In this document: piece after piece, positions 1 through 9,175 of the stretch | Numbering within the stretch: the stretch's first letter is position 1 | How the letters are laid out: the number at the start of each line of letters is the position of its first letter | NCBI GenBank assembly: GCA_016712275.1 | Contig: JADJRI010000009.1 | Coordinates: 113,772-177,771 of the forward strand | Origin: Planctomycetota bacterium | Lineage (GTDB): Bacteria > Planctomycetota > Phycisphaerae > UBA1845 > UTPLA1 | Length of the DNA: 64,000 bases | Reading direction: 5' to 3' | Notes under the pieces: generated by a model | Database searches by the model: none | Told to the model about the DNA's origin: nothing | The model's input: only the letters and a program-made list of their open reading frames with translations | Made by a program: the position numbers and the translations under genes

Positions 1-1115
1 GTCGACGTCGGCGAGATTTCGGCCGCTGACGACGACGAGGAAATCCACGGGTTGATAGGCCTTCGCGTTCGCATCCCAGTCGACCGGCAAGTTCGCGGGT
101 ATCACGCGTTCTGCCACCGGCGCCGCCTGGATCTTTGGACTAGCGTCTTTGTCCTTCGGACCCAGGAACGCTGATATTGGGATCGCCTGGAAGTGGAAGG
201 CTTCGACCACGTGTGAGCGCAGCACGGCGATTCGATTCCGGATGTAGTCTTCGTAAGCGACGTCGGCGGGCGTGCTGATACGAGAGGTGCATTTCTTATT
301 GAAAAGACCGTCATCAGGATGTGAAGCCTCCACGTCATTGGCGGCTTCGCGCAGTTCATCCGCTACGCGGAGTCGCTGCACTTCCGTCAGGCGCGGGCGG
401 CTTTCGAAAATCGGGTCGTTCCTGGATTTCTTGATTGGTATCCACCGGGTCGTCTGGCGAAATTGAAGCTTGGGTTCGACGATGGTCAACTTTTTGGACG
501 CAGGGTCCTTCAGTATCTGGGGAAGCAGATCCGATCGATCGAGGCCAACAAAAACGAGTACTGGAAAACTCTGTCGCTGAAGAACCATTTGAGGACCTGT
601 GGCAGAATGTCTCTTGTCACGGGCGACGTTGACGACCCCTGCGAGACTGGGGCCGATCTGGTAGCCAAATACGCCACCTGAATTGCTGTACCCTGCTACC
701 GTGTTTAGTGCGGTTCGCGTCAGGACATCCTGCTGAAAGCGCTCGATATCCTGGAGCACGCCGCCGGCGTCCGCTCTTGCGCCAAATCCGGAAACTACTA
801 ATGCGATTTTCAGCGCCAGGGCGTCCTGCGCGCGGATTCCGCTTGCGAGATCCAGAGTCTGAACATCAGTCATCGGAGATACAGCTGCAACCAGCGGCGC
901 CGGTGGAACCTCGGACAGGAACTCAATTCTCCTGTCGGCGAGAGGGTCAAAATGGATCTTGACTGGCCTGCTTCATAAGAGAGTGGCTCGAGATCATTTG
1001 ACTTGAATTCGCTCGCGGAAATCGCGGATACATCTCTACTTCTTCGGCTTGCCTGCGCTTTGGCGTCGGGCGTCCCGTCGTCCTCCGCAGGTGCACTCGA
1101 AGCAGGCCTACTCAC
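1..1115 (-). CDS. hypothetical protein, truncated by the window edge, one frameshift
   Basis: An open minus-strand frame runs from about position 962 to the left edge without a stop. The likely start is the GTG at 1115-1113, which overlaps the TGA of the upstream gene (GTGA), typical of translational coupling. The first 50 codons are in a different frame from the rest. The frames join near 961-966, where CAGTC probably should read CAGGTC, giving ...YEAGQVKIHFDP. I do not recognise the family. Visible parts include DLASGIRAQDALALKIALVV and VARDKRHSATGPQMVLQRQ. It is the third gene of a run with two small secreted proteins, so an envelope role is possible, but that is inference. The C-terminus is outside the window. 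Confidence 0.6.
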
Positions 1116-1640
1116 GCAGTCAGATACGTCGACTCCAATTGACTTATCCAATCCTGCTCGGCTTTGTTTCCGTGATTCTTGAAGGCGTCCAGAAGTTCGT
1201 ATCGGATTGGCTGGTAGGTATAAGACACGGAGACGGAGACGTCTGCCATATAACCACTCGCCGTCTCTGTCCCGGGGGTGACTGACACCATCGAGACACC
1301 CACAAGAACAATCTTGTCTTTGAACTTTGTGGCCAATTCAGGCTTTCCAAGAAAGTTAAATATGTTCTGGATCGCCTTTACGCTGTTGGCGGTGTTCACG
1401 GCCGAACTGTCGCCGACGGTGGGCGCCGTTGATGGCTTGGAGATGCCGAGCAGCCCGAGGAAATCGTCGAACTGGCGCTTGCCAAGGACCTCTTTGACTT
1501 TTTCGGTGTCGGGAATGGTCGATTCGTCGAACTCGGGCGGTGCGTTTTTGAATTCAGGCGGTGCAGGGCGACTGGCGGGTCCGGACAATCCTGTGCCGGC
1601 CGCGCCCATCGCGGCAATGAGTGAGCCGCAGACGTTTCAT
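1112..1640 (-). CDS. putative exported hypothetical protein
   Basis: The secure part is 1112-1609 (165 residues from MGAAGTGLSGPA to LESTYLTA). An ATG at 1640 gives MKRLRLT, and with one inserted base it would run into LIAAMGAAGTGLSGPAS, a normal signal peptide. I therefore think the true start is 1640 with a 1-bp deletion near 1615-1625. The mature part is Pro-rich at first (PASRPAPPEFKNAPPEF), then has a beta-rich C-terminus (KIVLVGVSMVSVTPGTET, MADVSVSVSYTYQPI). It lies between an upstream lipoprotein gene (18 bp away) and the edge-truncated gene, whose GTG overlaps its stop, so the three probably form one operon. Function unknown. Confidence 0.6.
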
Positions 1641-1657
1641 TCCTTCGTCGGCGGGGC

Positions 1658-2179
1658 TCAATGTCCCGGGTTGGGTGGTGGCGGCGGCTTCGGCGATCGC
1701 GGCTGGATTGAGCGCAAGCCGGGATCCACAAGCGGCAAGAGCAGACCCAGCAATTGGCCTGCGTCTCCGAACATGGTCTTGCGATTGTATGCATCGAGGT
1801 CGGCCTTGTACCCATCGTAGAGCATTCGGTTGGTCAGAAAGTCCTGCAGATTTGCGCGGACCTTCAAGCCCGCATTGATTTCCCGCGCATGTTCCACGAA
1901 CGCTGAGACGGCGCCCTGGACTTCCGTCTTCGCGTTCTTGTAATAGTCATCTGCAGATTTATTCAAGCCAAACGAAAAGTCGCCGCGCTCCACCAGTGAT
2001 GAGTCTGCAAAGAGCGGACTGGAAACGGAAACGCTGCCGTAGTCGTCCAGGATCTTTCCAGCTGTTTCGAGATATCCGCCAATTCGATCGCGTTGAGAGC
2101 AGCCCAGGAAGAGCGTGAGCGTCAGAAGAACTCCGATGCGTCCTGACCTTGATCTTGAAGACCTGCGAGCGCGATTCAT
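1658..2179 (-). CDS. putative lipoprotein
   Basis: This encodes 173 residues. The N-terminus has many Arg/Ser residues, then a hydrophobic stretch and a lipobox (GVLLTLTLFLGC), so Cys27 would be lipidated and the protein anchored in the cell envelope. The mature part is mostly helical and polar and ends in a Pro-rich tail (SPKPPPPPNPGH). No domain is recognised. Two in-frame TGA codons (1658-1660 and 1637-1639) separate it from the following gene in the same frame. I treat them as two genes because a new signal peptide can be built there, but a read-through fusion broken by errors is not excluded. It is the first gene of the minus-strand operon. Confidence 0.65.
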   Translation of the reverse strand: MNRARRSSRSRSGRIGVLLTLTLFLGCSQRDRIGGYLETAGKILDDYGSVSVSSPLFADSSLVERGDFSFGLNKSADDYYKNAKTEVQGAVSAFVEHAREINAGLKVRANLQDFLTNRMLYDGYKADLDAYNRKTMFGDAGQLLGLLLPLVDPGLRSIQPRSPKPPPPPNPGH

Positions 2180-2734
2180 GGCGAATTCTCCGGTGACTGC
2201 CTTATCGGTTGACCTGTCTTTTCAATCGATGGACGTGCAAGTTCCCAATGCTCGAACACCGGCGAAGGCCGGATATTGCGCAAACCCTCACCTGTAGCGA
2301 GGGTATTGCAGGGAAAAGGGCTGCGGGCCATTGACAGGCTTGCGCCCGGAACAACGATCGCCCGCATCAGGATTTTTTGGAACTTGAATAACTACCGCGA
2401 ACGCAATCAATCTATTCGGATAAGGCGCGAATGTCAATAGCAGGGCACTACGCTGAACTATGATCGCTGCTCAAAAAGGCTTCATGCGTCCGGATCCCCG
2501 CGTGGCACATCCGGCGTGAACCCTCGATAGAATTGCCGTCAACAGTCGGTGCGCCTGCTCACGAGGGGGTAGTTTTTCTTGCCGGCGGAGGGTTGAGTGT
2601 CTTGTCGACTTTACGGAATTCGTCTGTATCCTATTGACTCTGAGAAACTAATGACGTTTCGGCTCCTGATCGGAGTGAAACCGTTGGATGATAAATGCCC
2701 CGGATGAATTCCGGGATTTGACGCGGGAGTTTTT
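2180..2734. other. intergenic region between the lipoprotein operon and asnS
   Basis: These 555 bases separate two divergent genes and should hold both promoters. Short open frames here (for example 2176-2367 minus) have no ribosome site or recognisable content and are not called. The only clear structure is the small hairpin directly before asnS, listed separately. I see no T-box or other known riboswitch. Confidence 0.5.
2699..2715 (+). promoter_or_regulatory. hairpin in the asnS leader
   Basis: CCCGGA and TCCGGG form a perfect 6-bp stem with a 5-base loop, ending 19 bases before the asnS start and just ahead of the purine-rich GCGGGAG that probably binds the ribosome. There is no T-run right after it, so a terminator is unlikely. 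It could affect translation of asnS, but that is only inferred from position. Confidence 0.3.
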
Positions 2735-4237
2735 ATGATCGCCACCATCAAGGACTTACACGCACACGTCGGCCAGACTGTCACCCTCCAGGGCTGGATT
2801 TACAACAGCCGTGACTCGGGAAAGATCGCCTTTCTCGTGGTTCGCGACGGCACGGGACTCTGCCAGTGTGTCGTCGCCAAGTCGCCTGAGACCGAGGCGT
2901 TTTTCGAGCAGGCCCGCAAGCTCACGCAGGAGGCGGCGGTCCGGGTGACGGGGCTGGTCAAGGCCAACGAGAAGCAGATCGGCGGCCACGAGCTGGAGGT
3001 CACCGGGCTGGAGTTGGTGGGGGAGTCGGTCGATTTTCCGATCACACCCAAGCCGCACGGCATCGAGTTCCTGTTCAAGAACCGCCACCTGCATTTCCGA
3101 TCGCGGCGGCAATGGCACATCCTCCGCGTTCGGCATGCCGTGATCGATGAGATTCGTTCATACTTCAATCGGAATGGCTTCACACTCATCGACACGCCCA
3201 TCTTCGCGCCGGCCGCCGGCGAAGGAGCGCAGACGCTCTTTCAGGTCGATTACTTCGGCGAGCCGGTCTACATGGCGCAGACGGGGCAGCTTTACGTTGA
3301 GGCCGCCTGCATGGCGTTCGGCAAGGTCTACTGCTTTGGGCCGACGTTCCGCGCGGAGAAGAGCAAAACGCGCCGACACCTGACCGAGTTCTGGATGGTC
3401 GAGCCGGAGATCGCCTACGCCGAGCTGGATGATGTCATCACGCTGGCAGAGGACTTCATTTGCGCCATCGTCGCCCGCGTGCTGCGCGATCATCGGGATG
3501 ATCTGGCGTTCCTGGGTCGCGATGTGACGTCGCTCGAGAAGATCACCAAGCCGTTCAACCGGCTGAAACACAAGGATGCGGCCGACATTCTGCGCGGTGA
3601 TCGGGCGCAGGAGCTTCTGCAAAACGATCTGAAAACGAAGTCCGCCCGCATCGAAGAGATCAAGAAGTTGATGGGCGAGAAGGAAGCGCGGTCGACGGCC
3701 CAGGGCGTCAAACAATGGGAGAAGGACAAGATCGTCGCGGAACTGGCCGAATTGAAGGATGAACTCGGCGATCTTGAAGTCGAGGTGCAGAACATCCCGC
3801 ATCACATGGAGCTGGCGAAGAACTTCGATCCGGGCGGCGACCTGGGCGGCAGCGATGAGACGATCATCAGCCGGCTCTCCGACAAGCCGACCTTCGTGAC
3901 GCACTATCCCAAGGCGTGCAAGGCGTTCTACATGAAAGAGAATGCCGACGATGCGTCACGCGTGAACAACGTTGACCTGCTCGCCCCGGAGGGCTTTGGG
4001 GAGATCATCGGCGGCAGCCAGCGCGAAGACCGGTACGACCGCCTGCTGGAGCGCGTGCATGAGGAAGGCCTGAACCCGGCGGACTACGCGTGGTATCTCG
4101 ATCTCCGCAAGTTCGGGAGCGTTCCCCACGGCGGCTTCGGCCTCGGCGTGGAGCGAACGGTGGCGTGGCTCTGCGGCCTCAAGCACATTCGCGAGACGAT
4201 TCCGTTCCCGCGGATGATGGGAAGGTTTTATCCGTAA
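2735..4237 (+). CDS. asnS: asparaginyl-tRNA synthetase
   Basis: This class II aminoacyl-tRNA synthetase charges tRNA-Asn in the cytoplasm. The 500 residues hold an N-terminal OB-fold anticodon-binding domain (about 1-105) and a catalytic core. Motif 2 is FRAE at 205-208, followed by the AsnRS-like KSKTRRHLTEFWMVE. Motif 3 is GGFGLGVERTV at 466-476 and the chain ends in IPFPRMMGRFYP. It is somewhat longer than the usual 430-470 residues. Residues about 285-360 are a Lys/Glu-rich, probably coiled-coil segment inside the catalytic domain. The start is supported by GCGGGAG ten or so bases upstream. The presence of this enzyme means that Asn-tRNA can be made directly. Confidence 0.95.
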   Translation: MIATIKDLHAHVGQTVTLQGWIYNSRDSGKIAFLVVRDGTGLCQCVVAKSPETEAFFEQARKLTQEAAVRVTGLVKANEKQIGGHELEVTGLELVGESVDFPITPKPHGIEFLFKNRHLHFRSRRQWHILRVRHAVIDEIRSYFNRNGFTLIDTPIFAPAAGEGAQTLFQVDYFGEPVYMAQTGQLYVEAACMAFGKVYCFGPTFRAEKSKTRRHLTEFWMVEPEIAYAELDDVITLAEDFICAIVARVLRDHRDDLAFLGRDVTSLEKITKPFNRLKHKDAADILRGDRAQELLQNDLKTKSARIEEIKKLMGEKEARSTAQGVKQWEKDKIVAELAELKDELGDLEVEVQNIPHHMELAKNFDPGGDLGGSDETIISRLSDKPTFVTHYPKACKAFYMKENADDASRVNNVDLLAPEGFGEIIGGSQREDRYDRLLERVHEEGLNPADYAWYLDLRKFGSVPHGGFGLGVERTVAWLCGLKHIRETIPFPRMMGRFYP

Positions 4238-4302
4238 TGGAAATCGCGCGGATTGGTGCAGAAGCACCATGGTCGCGACCGATCCTATTGTGGGTGAGTG
4301 TC

Positions 4303-4758
4303 ATGGATACGCCACCACGGCTCAGCTGCGCGGAATTGGCTGACTATCTGGCGGCTTGTCCCTCCGAAGTGTGTGATTTAGTCATCGCGGTGCGCGGCGT
4401 CGTGCTGAAAGCCGCTCCGGTCGCCGCGGAGGCGATCAAGTTTCATTCTCTCTGCTACTTCAAGGCCGGCAGCCCTTACGGCGCGATTGGCGGAAACATC
4501 TGCACGATCGATGGTCGTTCCGGCGTTGTGATGCTCGGCTTTATTCAGGGAGCGACGCTGCCCGACCCGAAGAAGTTGCTCAAAGGTGATCGCAAAGCGG
4601 CGCGGCACGTCGAGATTCGATCGGCCAGGCAGGCGCGCGACAAAGCAATACGGGCGCTCATCCGTGCGTCGGTCGCGCAGTGTCCAACGCCGCAGGCAGA
4701 GAAGGCATCGCGTGAGCCGTCGCGGAAGTCGATTCGCAAGTCGTCGCGCAAGCCCTGA
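4303..4758 (+). CDS. DUF1801-like (YdhG-type) protein
   Basis: This encodes 151 residues from MDTPPRLS. The body (AIKFHSLCYFKAGSPYGAIG, then VVMLGFIQGATLPDPKKLL and ARHVEIRSA) matches the DUF1801/YdhG family of small cytoplasmic proteins, whose biochemical role is not established. The tail after about residue 120 is a Lys/Arg/Ser-rich extension (PSRKSIRKSSRKP) and may bind nucleic acid. An in-frame ATG at 4237 overlaps the asnS stop and would add 22 residues. I prefer 4303 because the family homology begins there, though neither start has a strong ribosome site. It is likely co-transcribed with asnS. Confidence 0.7.
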   Translation: MDTPPRLSCAELADYLAACPSEVCDLVIAVRGVVLKAAPVAAEAIKFHSLCYFKAGSPYGAIGGNICTIDGRSGVVMLGFIQGATLPDPKKLLKGDRKAARHVEIRSARQARDKAIRALIRASVAQCPTPQAEKASREPSRKSIRKSSRKP

Positions 4759-5058
4759 ATCCGAAAGCAGCGTCGCTCTGGCCCGTTGGCAGGCGTCAGG
4801 CCCACTTCCTTAGCTATGCTCTGGGTCGAAATTGGATGGGGCGATAACGCCGCCAAATCTTCGCGGCCTGTACCGCGTGCCGCTCTGAAGGCGTCATTCG
4901 GTTCCCCCAATTTCTCCCCAAGCTGGGAAAGTTTCCCCCTTCGCGGGCTGCATGCTCATAATTACTGCCGCCTTCGTTAAGTTCCGAACTGGCATCGTCC
5001 CTGCATCGATGCCTCGCCGATGACAGGAGGCCAGGCAACGAGATGGGGGAATCGGCGT
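4759..5058. other. intergenic, nothing recognised
   Basis: About 300 bases between the DUF1801 gene and the pectate-lyase-like gene. I see no terminator with a T-run and no convincing open frame. The promoter of the next gene is presumably here. Confidence 0.4.
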
Positions 5059-6579
5059 ATGGGACTTCGAGAGTGCTATCTGACGGGGGTCTTTTTCATC
5101 GGCACCATCAGCGGCGGGGCGCTGACCGGGTGCAACTTGCTCGGTACATGTGTTCCCGACGGCAACACCAACACGAACTCCAACGTCAACGACAATGTGA
5201 ACGGCAATTCGGCCATTGACTTGCCGGCGTTCCCGGGCGCCGAGGGATTTGGCGCGGTCGCGACGGGCGGACGCGGAGGTCGCGTGATTTATGTCACGAA
5301 TCTCAACGCCGATGGTCCGGGGTCGTTTCAGGCGGCCCTCGATGAGGTGGGGCCTCGTTACATTCTCTTCAAGGTCAGCGGGTTGATCGACGGCGAAGCG
5401 CACTTGACGCGCGGTGATGTGACGATTGCGGGGCAGACGTCGCCGGGCGGCGTGATCGTTCGCGGCTTTCACACGACTGAAGAGCCGTACTGCGACACAC
5501 CCTGCGAGCCGCAGCAGTTCGCGGAGAACTGGATTCTACGCCACCTTCGTACGCGACCGGGCGACGACGGAATGGACGACGGCCTTCGAATACTCCACAC
5601 GCGACGCGCTATCGTCGATCACTGCTCGATTGCAAATGCCACCGACGAGGCGGTTCAGCTTTCCTACAGCAATGACATCACGATTCAGAACTGCCTGCTT
5701 GCGGAGACGCTCGGCGATCACTCGCAGTACGGCGGCATGCTGCTGAACTATTCGGACCCGCCGCACGGCTTCGAATTGACTCACCTCTCGATTCATCACA
5801 ATTGCTGGAATCGCCTCGAAGGCCGCCTGCCGGAGTTGTCGCGCGAGAACGACGTGGCGGCGAACACGACGATGCGTCTCGAACTGTCGAACAACCTGAT
5901 GTTCGACGCCGGCTACTTCATCGACATCGGCACGAACACCGGCGTCGCGGGCGGCCTGCCGTTGCACTACGCCATGAACTTCGTCGGTAACTATTACTTC
6001 GTCCGCGCCGATTTTCCTTATGGCATGGCATCGTTTTCAACCGGCGCGCCGACGGCCGAAACGAGCATCTTCATGAACGGCAATCGCATGAATCTCTACA
6101 CGGATCGGGCGGATGCCGCACTGGTGTACTGCTGCAACGACTACCCGTCACAGACGCCGTCAACCGAAACGCCGTCATGGTCGCGGACGGCGCGACATGA
6201 TTTTCCCGAGGTTACCTACGTCGAGAGTACGACGCTTCGTCAGCACATGGTCGATCACGTCGGCGCGTTTCCGAGGGACCCCATGGACCGCCGTCTGATG
6301 GCGCCGGTGGAGAGCGGCTCAATCACCCTTTCCGCACGCAACGCCAATCCGGCCGGCGATGCGTTCTCGCTTGATTTCTCGTCAGCCAGTCCACCGGCCG
6401 CGCCGACTGATTCGGACGATGACGGCATGCCGGACGCGTGGGAGACCGCGCATGGCCTCAACCCCTCTGTGCAGGACCACAATGGAACCGGGCTTTCGGT
6501 TGGACTGACGGGCGTGGCAGGGTACACCAATCTGGAATGCTATTTGAACGAGCTGGCGGACTCGCTCGAAGGAACCTGA
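5059..6579 (+). CDS. pectate lyase-like secreted lipoprotein
   Basis: This is an envelope or secreted right-handed beta-helix protein likely acting on pectin-like polysaccharide. The start at 5059 (MGLRECYLTGVFF) gives a signal peptide with lipobox ALTGC. Then follows an Asn/Thr/Val linker (NTNTNSNVNDNVNGN) and the polysaccharide lyase family 1-like core opening FPGAEGFGAVATGGRGG, with VIYVTNLNADGPGSF and VTIAGQTSPGG typical of planctomycete and Bacteroidetes pectate lyases. The C-terminal part has a calcium-binding-type repeat (DSDDDGMPDAWETAHGLNP). An upstream in-frame ATG at 5020 would put 13 polar residues before the signal peptide and is less likely. Substrate specificity is inferred only from family resemblance. 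Confidence 0.85.
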   Translation: MGLRECYLTGVFFIGTISGGALTGCNLLGTCVPDGNTNTNSNVNDNVNGNSAIDLPAFPGAEGFGAVATGGRGGRVIYVTNLNADGPGSFQAALDEVGPRYILFKVSGLIDGEAHLTRGDVTIAGQTSPGGVIVRGFHTTEEPYCDTPCEPQQFAENWILRHLRTRPGDDGMDDGLRILHTRRAIVDHCSIANATDEAVQLSYSNDITIQNCLLAETLGDHSQYGGMLLNYSDPPHGFELTHLSIHHNCWNRLEGRLPELSRENDVAANTTMRLELSNNLMFDAGYFIDIGTNTGVAGGLPLHYAMNFVGNYYFVRADFPYGMASFSTGAPTAETSIFMNGNRMNLYTDRADAALVYCCNDYPSQTPSTETPSWSRTARHDFPEVTYVESTTLRQHMVDHVGAFPRDPMDRRLMAPVESGSITLSARNANPAGDAFSLDFSSASPPAAPTDSDDDGMPDAWETAHGLNPSVQDHNGTGLSVGLTGVAGYTNLECYLNELADSLEGT

Positions 6580-6628
6580 GCCGGCCGGACCGGATTTCTC
6601 GATCAGGTTTCAAAAGTCCGGGATTCTC

Positions 6629-6671
6629 AGCACGCCGTGGCGAACGCAAGTCGCCGCGGCGTGCTTTTTTT
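6629..6671 (+). terminator. rho-independent terminator after the pectate lyase gene
   Basis: AGCACGCCG at 6629-6637 pairs perfectly with CGGCGTGCT at 6657-6665, followed by a run of seven T. It lies 50 bases after the stop codon. Confidence 0.85.
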
Positions 6672-6798
6672 GGGGCTTCTAACGGCTTCATGACGCCGAC
6701 GGCATTTCGAGGTTTACTCAGGATGGCTACAATACCCGGCCTTTGATTTTTCAGGTCGCGCGAATCGGCGGCCCCTGAGGAGTTGTTCTCTAACACTG

Positions 6799-8196
6799 AT
6801 GTTTCGCCACCGTGACAGCATTCCCAAGCCGGTCAGACACAGCCTGCGTTCCAGCGTGATTGATGGTTCCGCCTACAGCGTCATGGTGGGTCTCGGCGAG
6901 ACCTACCTTCCGGCCTTCGTGCTCGCGATCGGCCTCGGCGAGGTGATTGCCGGACTGGTGACGACGGTGCCAATGTTGATGGGCGCCGTGCTCCAGTTGA
7001 TTTCGCCGCGCGTGATCCGGCACACCGGTTCGCATCGTCGATGGGTGGTGCTCTGTGCGGCGGTTCAGGGCGTCGCGTTCATCCCGCTCGCCATCGCGGC
7101 ATGGAAGGGTTACATGCCGGCCTGGAGTGTGCTGGCCGTCGCGACCGTTTACTGGGGAACAGCGATGGCCGCCGGCCCGGCGTGGAACACGTGGATGGGC
7201 CATCTGGTGCCGATGCGGCTGCGCACGCGTTTCTTCACGAACCGTACGCGCTTCGCGCAGGGATTTGTGATGGTGGGGCTCGTCATCGGCGGCGTGACGC
7301 TTCACATCACCAAGCTCAACAGCGAGCCACTTCTCGGGTTTGTCTTCGTCTTTGCGATCGCGTGTCTGTCGCGATTGATTTCATCGTGGTATTTGATGCG
7401 GCAGGCCGAACCCTACTGTGAGGATTTCGTCGAACGCACCGTGACGGCGGGGGAAATGGCGGGTCGCTTTCAGGGCAGCGCCGGCGCACTCATGCTTTAC
7501 ATGGCCGGCGTGCAGGTGACCTCGCAACTGGCGGCGCCCTACTTCACGCCGTTCATGCTTCAGAAGCTGGAGTTCTCCTACCTGCTTTACGTCGGCATGC
7601 TGGCGACGTCGTTCTTTTCGAAATCTATGTCGATGATCATCCTCGGACGCGTTGCAGAGAAGTGGGGCGCAAATACGCTGCTCTGGATCGGCGGTCTGGG
7701 CATCGTGCCGCTCGCGGTCATGTGGGTGGTCAGCGGTTCGCCCTGGTATCTGCTTCCGACGCAGGTGCTGGCCGGCGCATGCTGGGGGGCGTATGAACTT
7801 GCGACGTTTCTACTGCTCTTCGAAACGATTCCCAACCATGAACGCACGAGCGTGCTGACGACGTTTAATCTGGTGAATTCGGCGGCGATTGTGACCGGTT
7901 CGATTGTCGGCGGTTTGATCCTGCGGAGCTTCGACAAGAGCGTGAGCGCTTACTGGATGATCTTCGCGCTGTCGACGGTCGGCCGCGCGCTGAGCCTGCT
8001 GCTTCTTCGACGGGTGCAGATTGACCGTTCCGCGCCGGTGCCGATGCTCATTCGCAACCTGACGGTTCGAGCCTCCGGCGGCTCGGTGGACCGGCCGATT
8101 CTGACGAGCATTGACGACGAGACCCGATCGTACTCGCGGCGTGATTTGTTCGCGGACTCTGCGACATCACTCGAGGCGGGGGAGAACGGCAACTGA
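6799..8196 (+). CDS. MFS transporter
   Basis: A 465-residue inner-membrane protein with about 12 hydrophobic helices, first near 25-60 and last near 375-410. The pattern fits the major facilitator superfamily, for example the helix-loop RVIRHTGSHRRWVVL after helix 2 and the interhelical loop near PMRLRTRFFTNRTRFAQG. Substrate cannot be told from sequence. The tail after residue about 420 is polar and cytoplasmic. The gene sits between two terminators and is probably its own unit. No efflux or sugar-specific motif was recognised. Confidence 0.8.
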   Translation: MFRHRDSIPKPVRHSLRSSVIDGSAYSVMVGLGETYLPAFVLAIGLGEVIAGLVTTVPMLMGAVLQLISPRVIRHTGSHRRWVVLCAAVQGVAFIPLAIAAWKGYMPAWSVLAVATVYWGTAMAAGPAWNTWMGHLVPMRLRTRFFTNRTRFAQGFVMVGLVIGGVTLHITKLNSEPLLGFVFVFAIACLSRLISSWYLMRQAEPYCEDFVERTVTAGEMAGRFQGSAGALMLYMAGVQVTSQLAAPYFTPFMLQKLEFSYLLYVGMLATSFFSKSMSMIILGRVAEKWGANTLLWIGGLGIVPLAVMWVVSGSPWYLLPTQVLAGACWGAYELATFLLLFETIPNHERTSVLTTFNLVNSAAIVTGSIVGGLILRSFDKSVSAYWMIFALSTVGRALSLLLLRRVQIDRSAPVPMLIRNLTVRASGGSVDRPILTSIDDETRSYSRRDLFADSATSLEAGENGN

Positions 8197-8545
8197 CGTC
8201 CGAATATGAACGCAGAACCCCGTATTCGACTGTGTAATTCGGGTCGCATCGATTCCAGCGACGACGGTCGATAACCGAAGCAACTCCTGTTGGACCGTTC
8301 CATTGAATGGGGGGAACGGGCGGCGTAGAATGGCAGGAGATCGAAATGGCAGCTGGACGATATGTCATTTCGGGGGGCGCCGCGGCTTAGAGTCGCGGAT
8401 GTGACGCGGGCGTCCGGCGCCGCGACTGTCGCTTCGGCGTCATTGCGGGCATGCCCGTGACACCGGCCGGTCGGTCAATGCGAGGTTTCATCGCAGCGTC
8501 AGTCCTCCACCTGATGGAATGCGAGTTTTTTGCGAGGGTGAATTC
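8197..8545. other. intergenic, nothing recognised
   Basis: A 349-base stretch before the small-protein pair. Short open frames on both strands lack ribosome sites and are not called. No clear hairpin with a T-run was seen. Confidence 0.4.
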
Positions 8546-8701
8546 ATGGACACCGAAGGCGGCATTTTGCGACCGTTGTTTGAGATCTTCTTCACGTTCC
8601 TTCCGACGGGGTATTTCCTCCAGATCCTCAATGTGATCGGCGACCTGATCACCGGGGGCCTGCACCTCATCGGAATTGATGTGAACGTGGTGGGATTCTA
8701 A
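8546..8701 (+). CDS. small hydrophobic protein
   Basis: This encodes 51 residues from MDTEGGILRP. Almost the whole chain is hydrophobic or amphipathic (FEIFFTFLPTGYFLQIL, GDLITGGLHLIGIDV), suggesting membrane association. The start is chosen because the leader GCGAGGGTGA lies a few bases upstream, the same string that precedes the next small gene. Function unknown. Shared leaders and similar size suggest that the two genes belong together. Confidence 0.5.
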   Translation: MDTEGGILRPLFEIFFTFLPTGYFLQILNVIGDLITGGLHLIGIDVNVVGF

Positions 8702-8801
8702 ACCGCGAAGAATGACGCGCGTCGCGATTGCCCGGCTGTGTGGCCGGCGTCCCGTCGTTGCGTTTCAAGACAGTCAATTTTACCGTGCGAGGGTGACTTT
8801 C

Positions 8802-9005
8802 ATGTTTCGATCAAACGGCAATTTGAATAATGGCAAGGCGAAGGTCTTGTCTCTCTGCGTGCTGGCTTGCCTTCCGCTCATGACGGGCTGCATCGTGGAA
8901 CTCAGCGCGATCACGTTCGGCAGTGTGCTCTGGCTTGACCTCGCGCTCACGCCGATCCGCTCGATCCTTGGCGGACTTGCCCTGAACGCGGTCAACACGC
9001 TTTAA
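8802..9005 (+). CDS. small putative lipoprotein
   Basis: This encodes 67 residues from MFRSNGNLNNGKAKV. A signal peptide with lipobox (LACLPLMTGC) gives a mature peptide of about 35 residues (starting CIVELSAITFG). Its end, SILGGLALNAVNTL, resembles the Gly/Leu-rich end of the preceding small protein. The start at 8802 has GCGAGGGTGA upstream, and the in-frame ATG at 8712 would put 30 residues before the signal sequence. The gene ends shortly before a strong bidirectional terminator. Function unknown. Confidence 0.6.
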   Translation: MFRSNGNLNNGKAKVLSLCVLACLPLMTGCIVELSAITFGSVLWLDLALTPIRSILGGLALNAVNTL

Positions 9006-9108
9006 GCCAGTCGTCGCTGCGGCGTTGTCGCCGCGCACGGTGGTTGCCACGCATGACCAGCGACTTATCGGCCACCCTCGCGGCTGATAACCGCTACGAA
9101 CGAAAAAA

Positions 9109-9150
9109 GCGGGCGCATCAGAACGTACTGATGCGCCCGCGTTGTTTTTT
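9109..9150. terminator. bidirectional rho-independent terminator
   Basis: GCGGGCGCATCAG (9109-9121) pairs perfectly over 13 bp with CTGATGCGCCCGC (9128-9140). A T-rich run follows on the plus side (9143-9150) and AAAAAA precedes it (9103-9108). It can therefore end transcription of the small lipoprotein gene and of the convergent minus-strand gene ending at 9176. Confidence 0.9.
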
Positions 9151-9175
9151 GATCAACCGCTGATCCTGCCGTCGG

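Noticed and set aside
2176..2367. A 63-codon minus-strand frame upstream of the lipoprotein operon
   Set aside because: Only a stop-free stretch in GC-rich DNA. It overlaps the likely promoter region and has no recognisable signal or domain.
3158..3904. A 248-codon minus-strand frame
   Set aside because: Antisense shadow of asnS.
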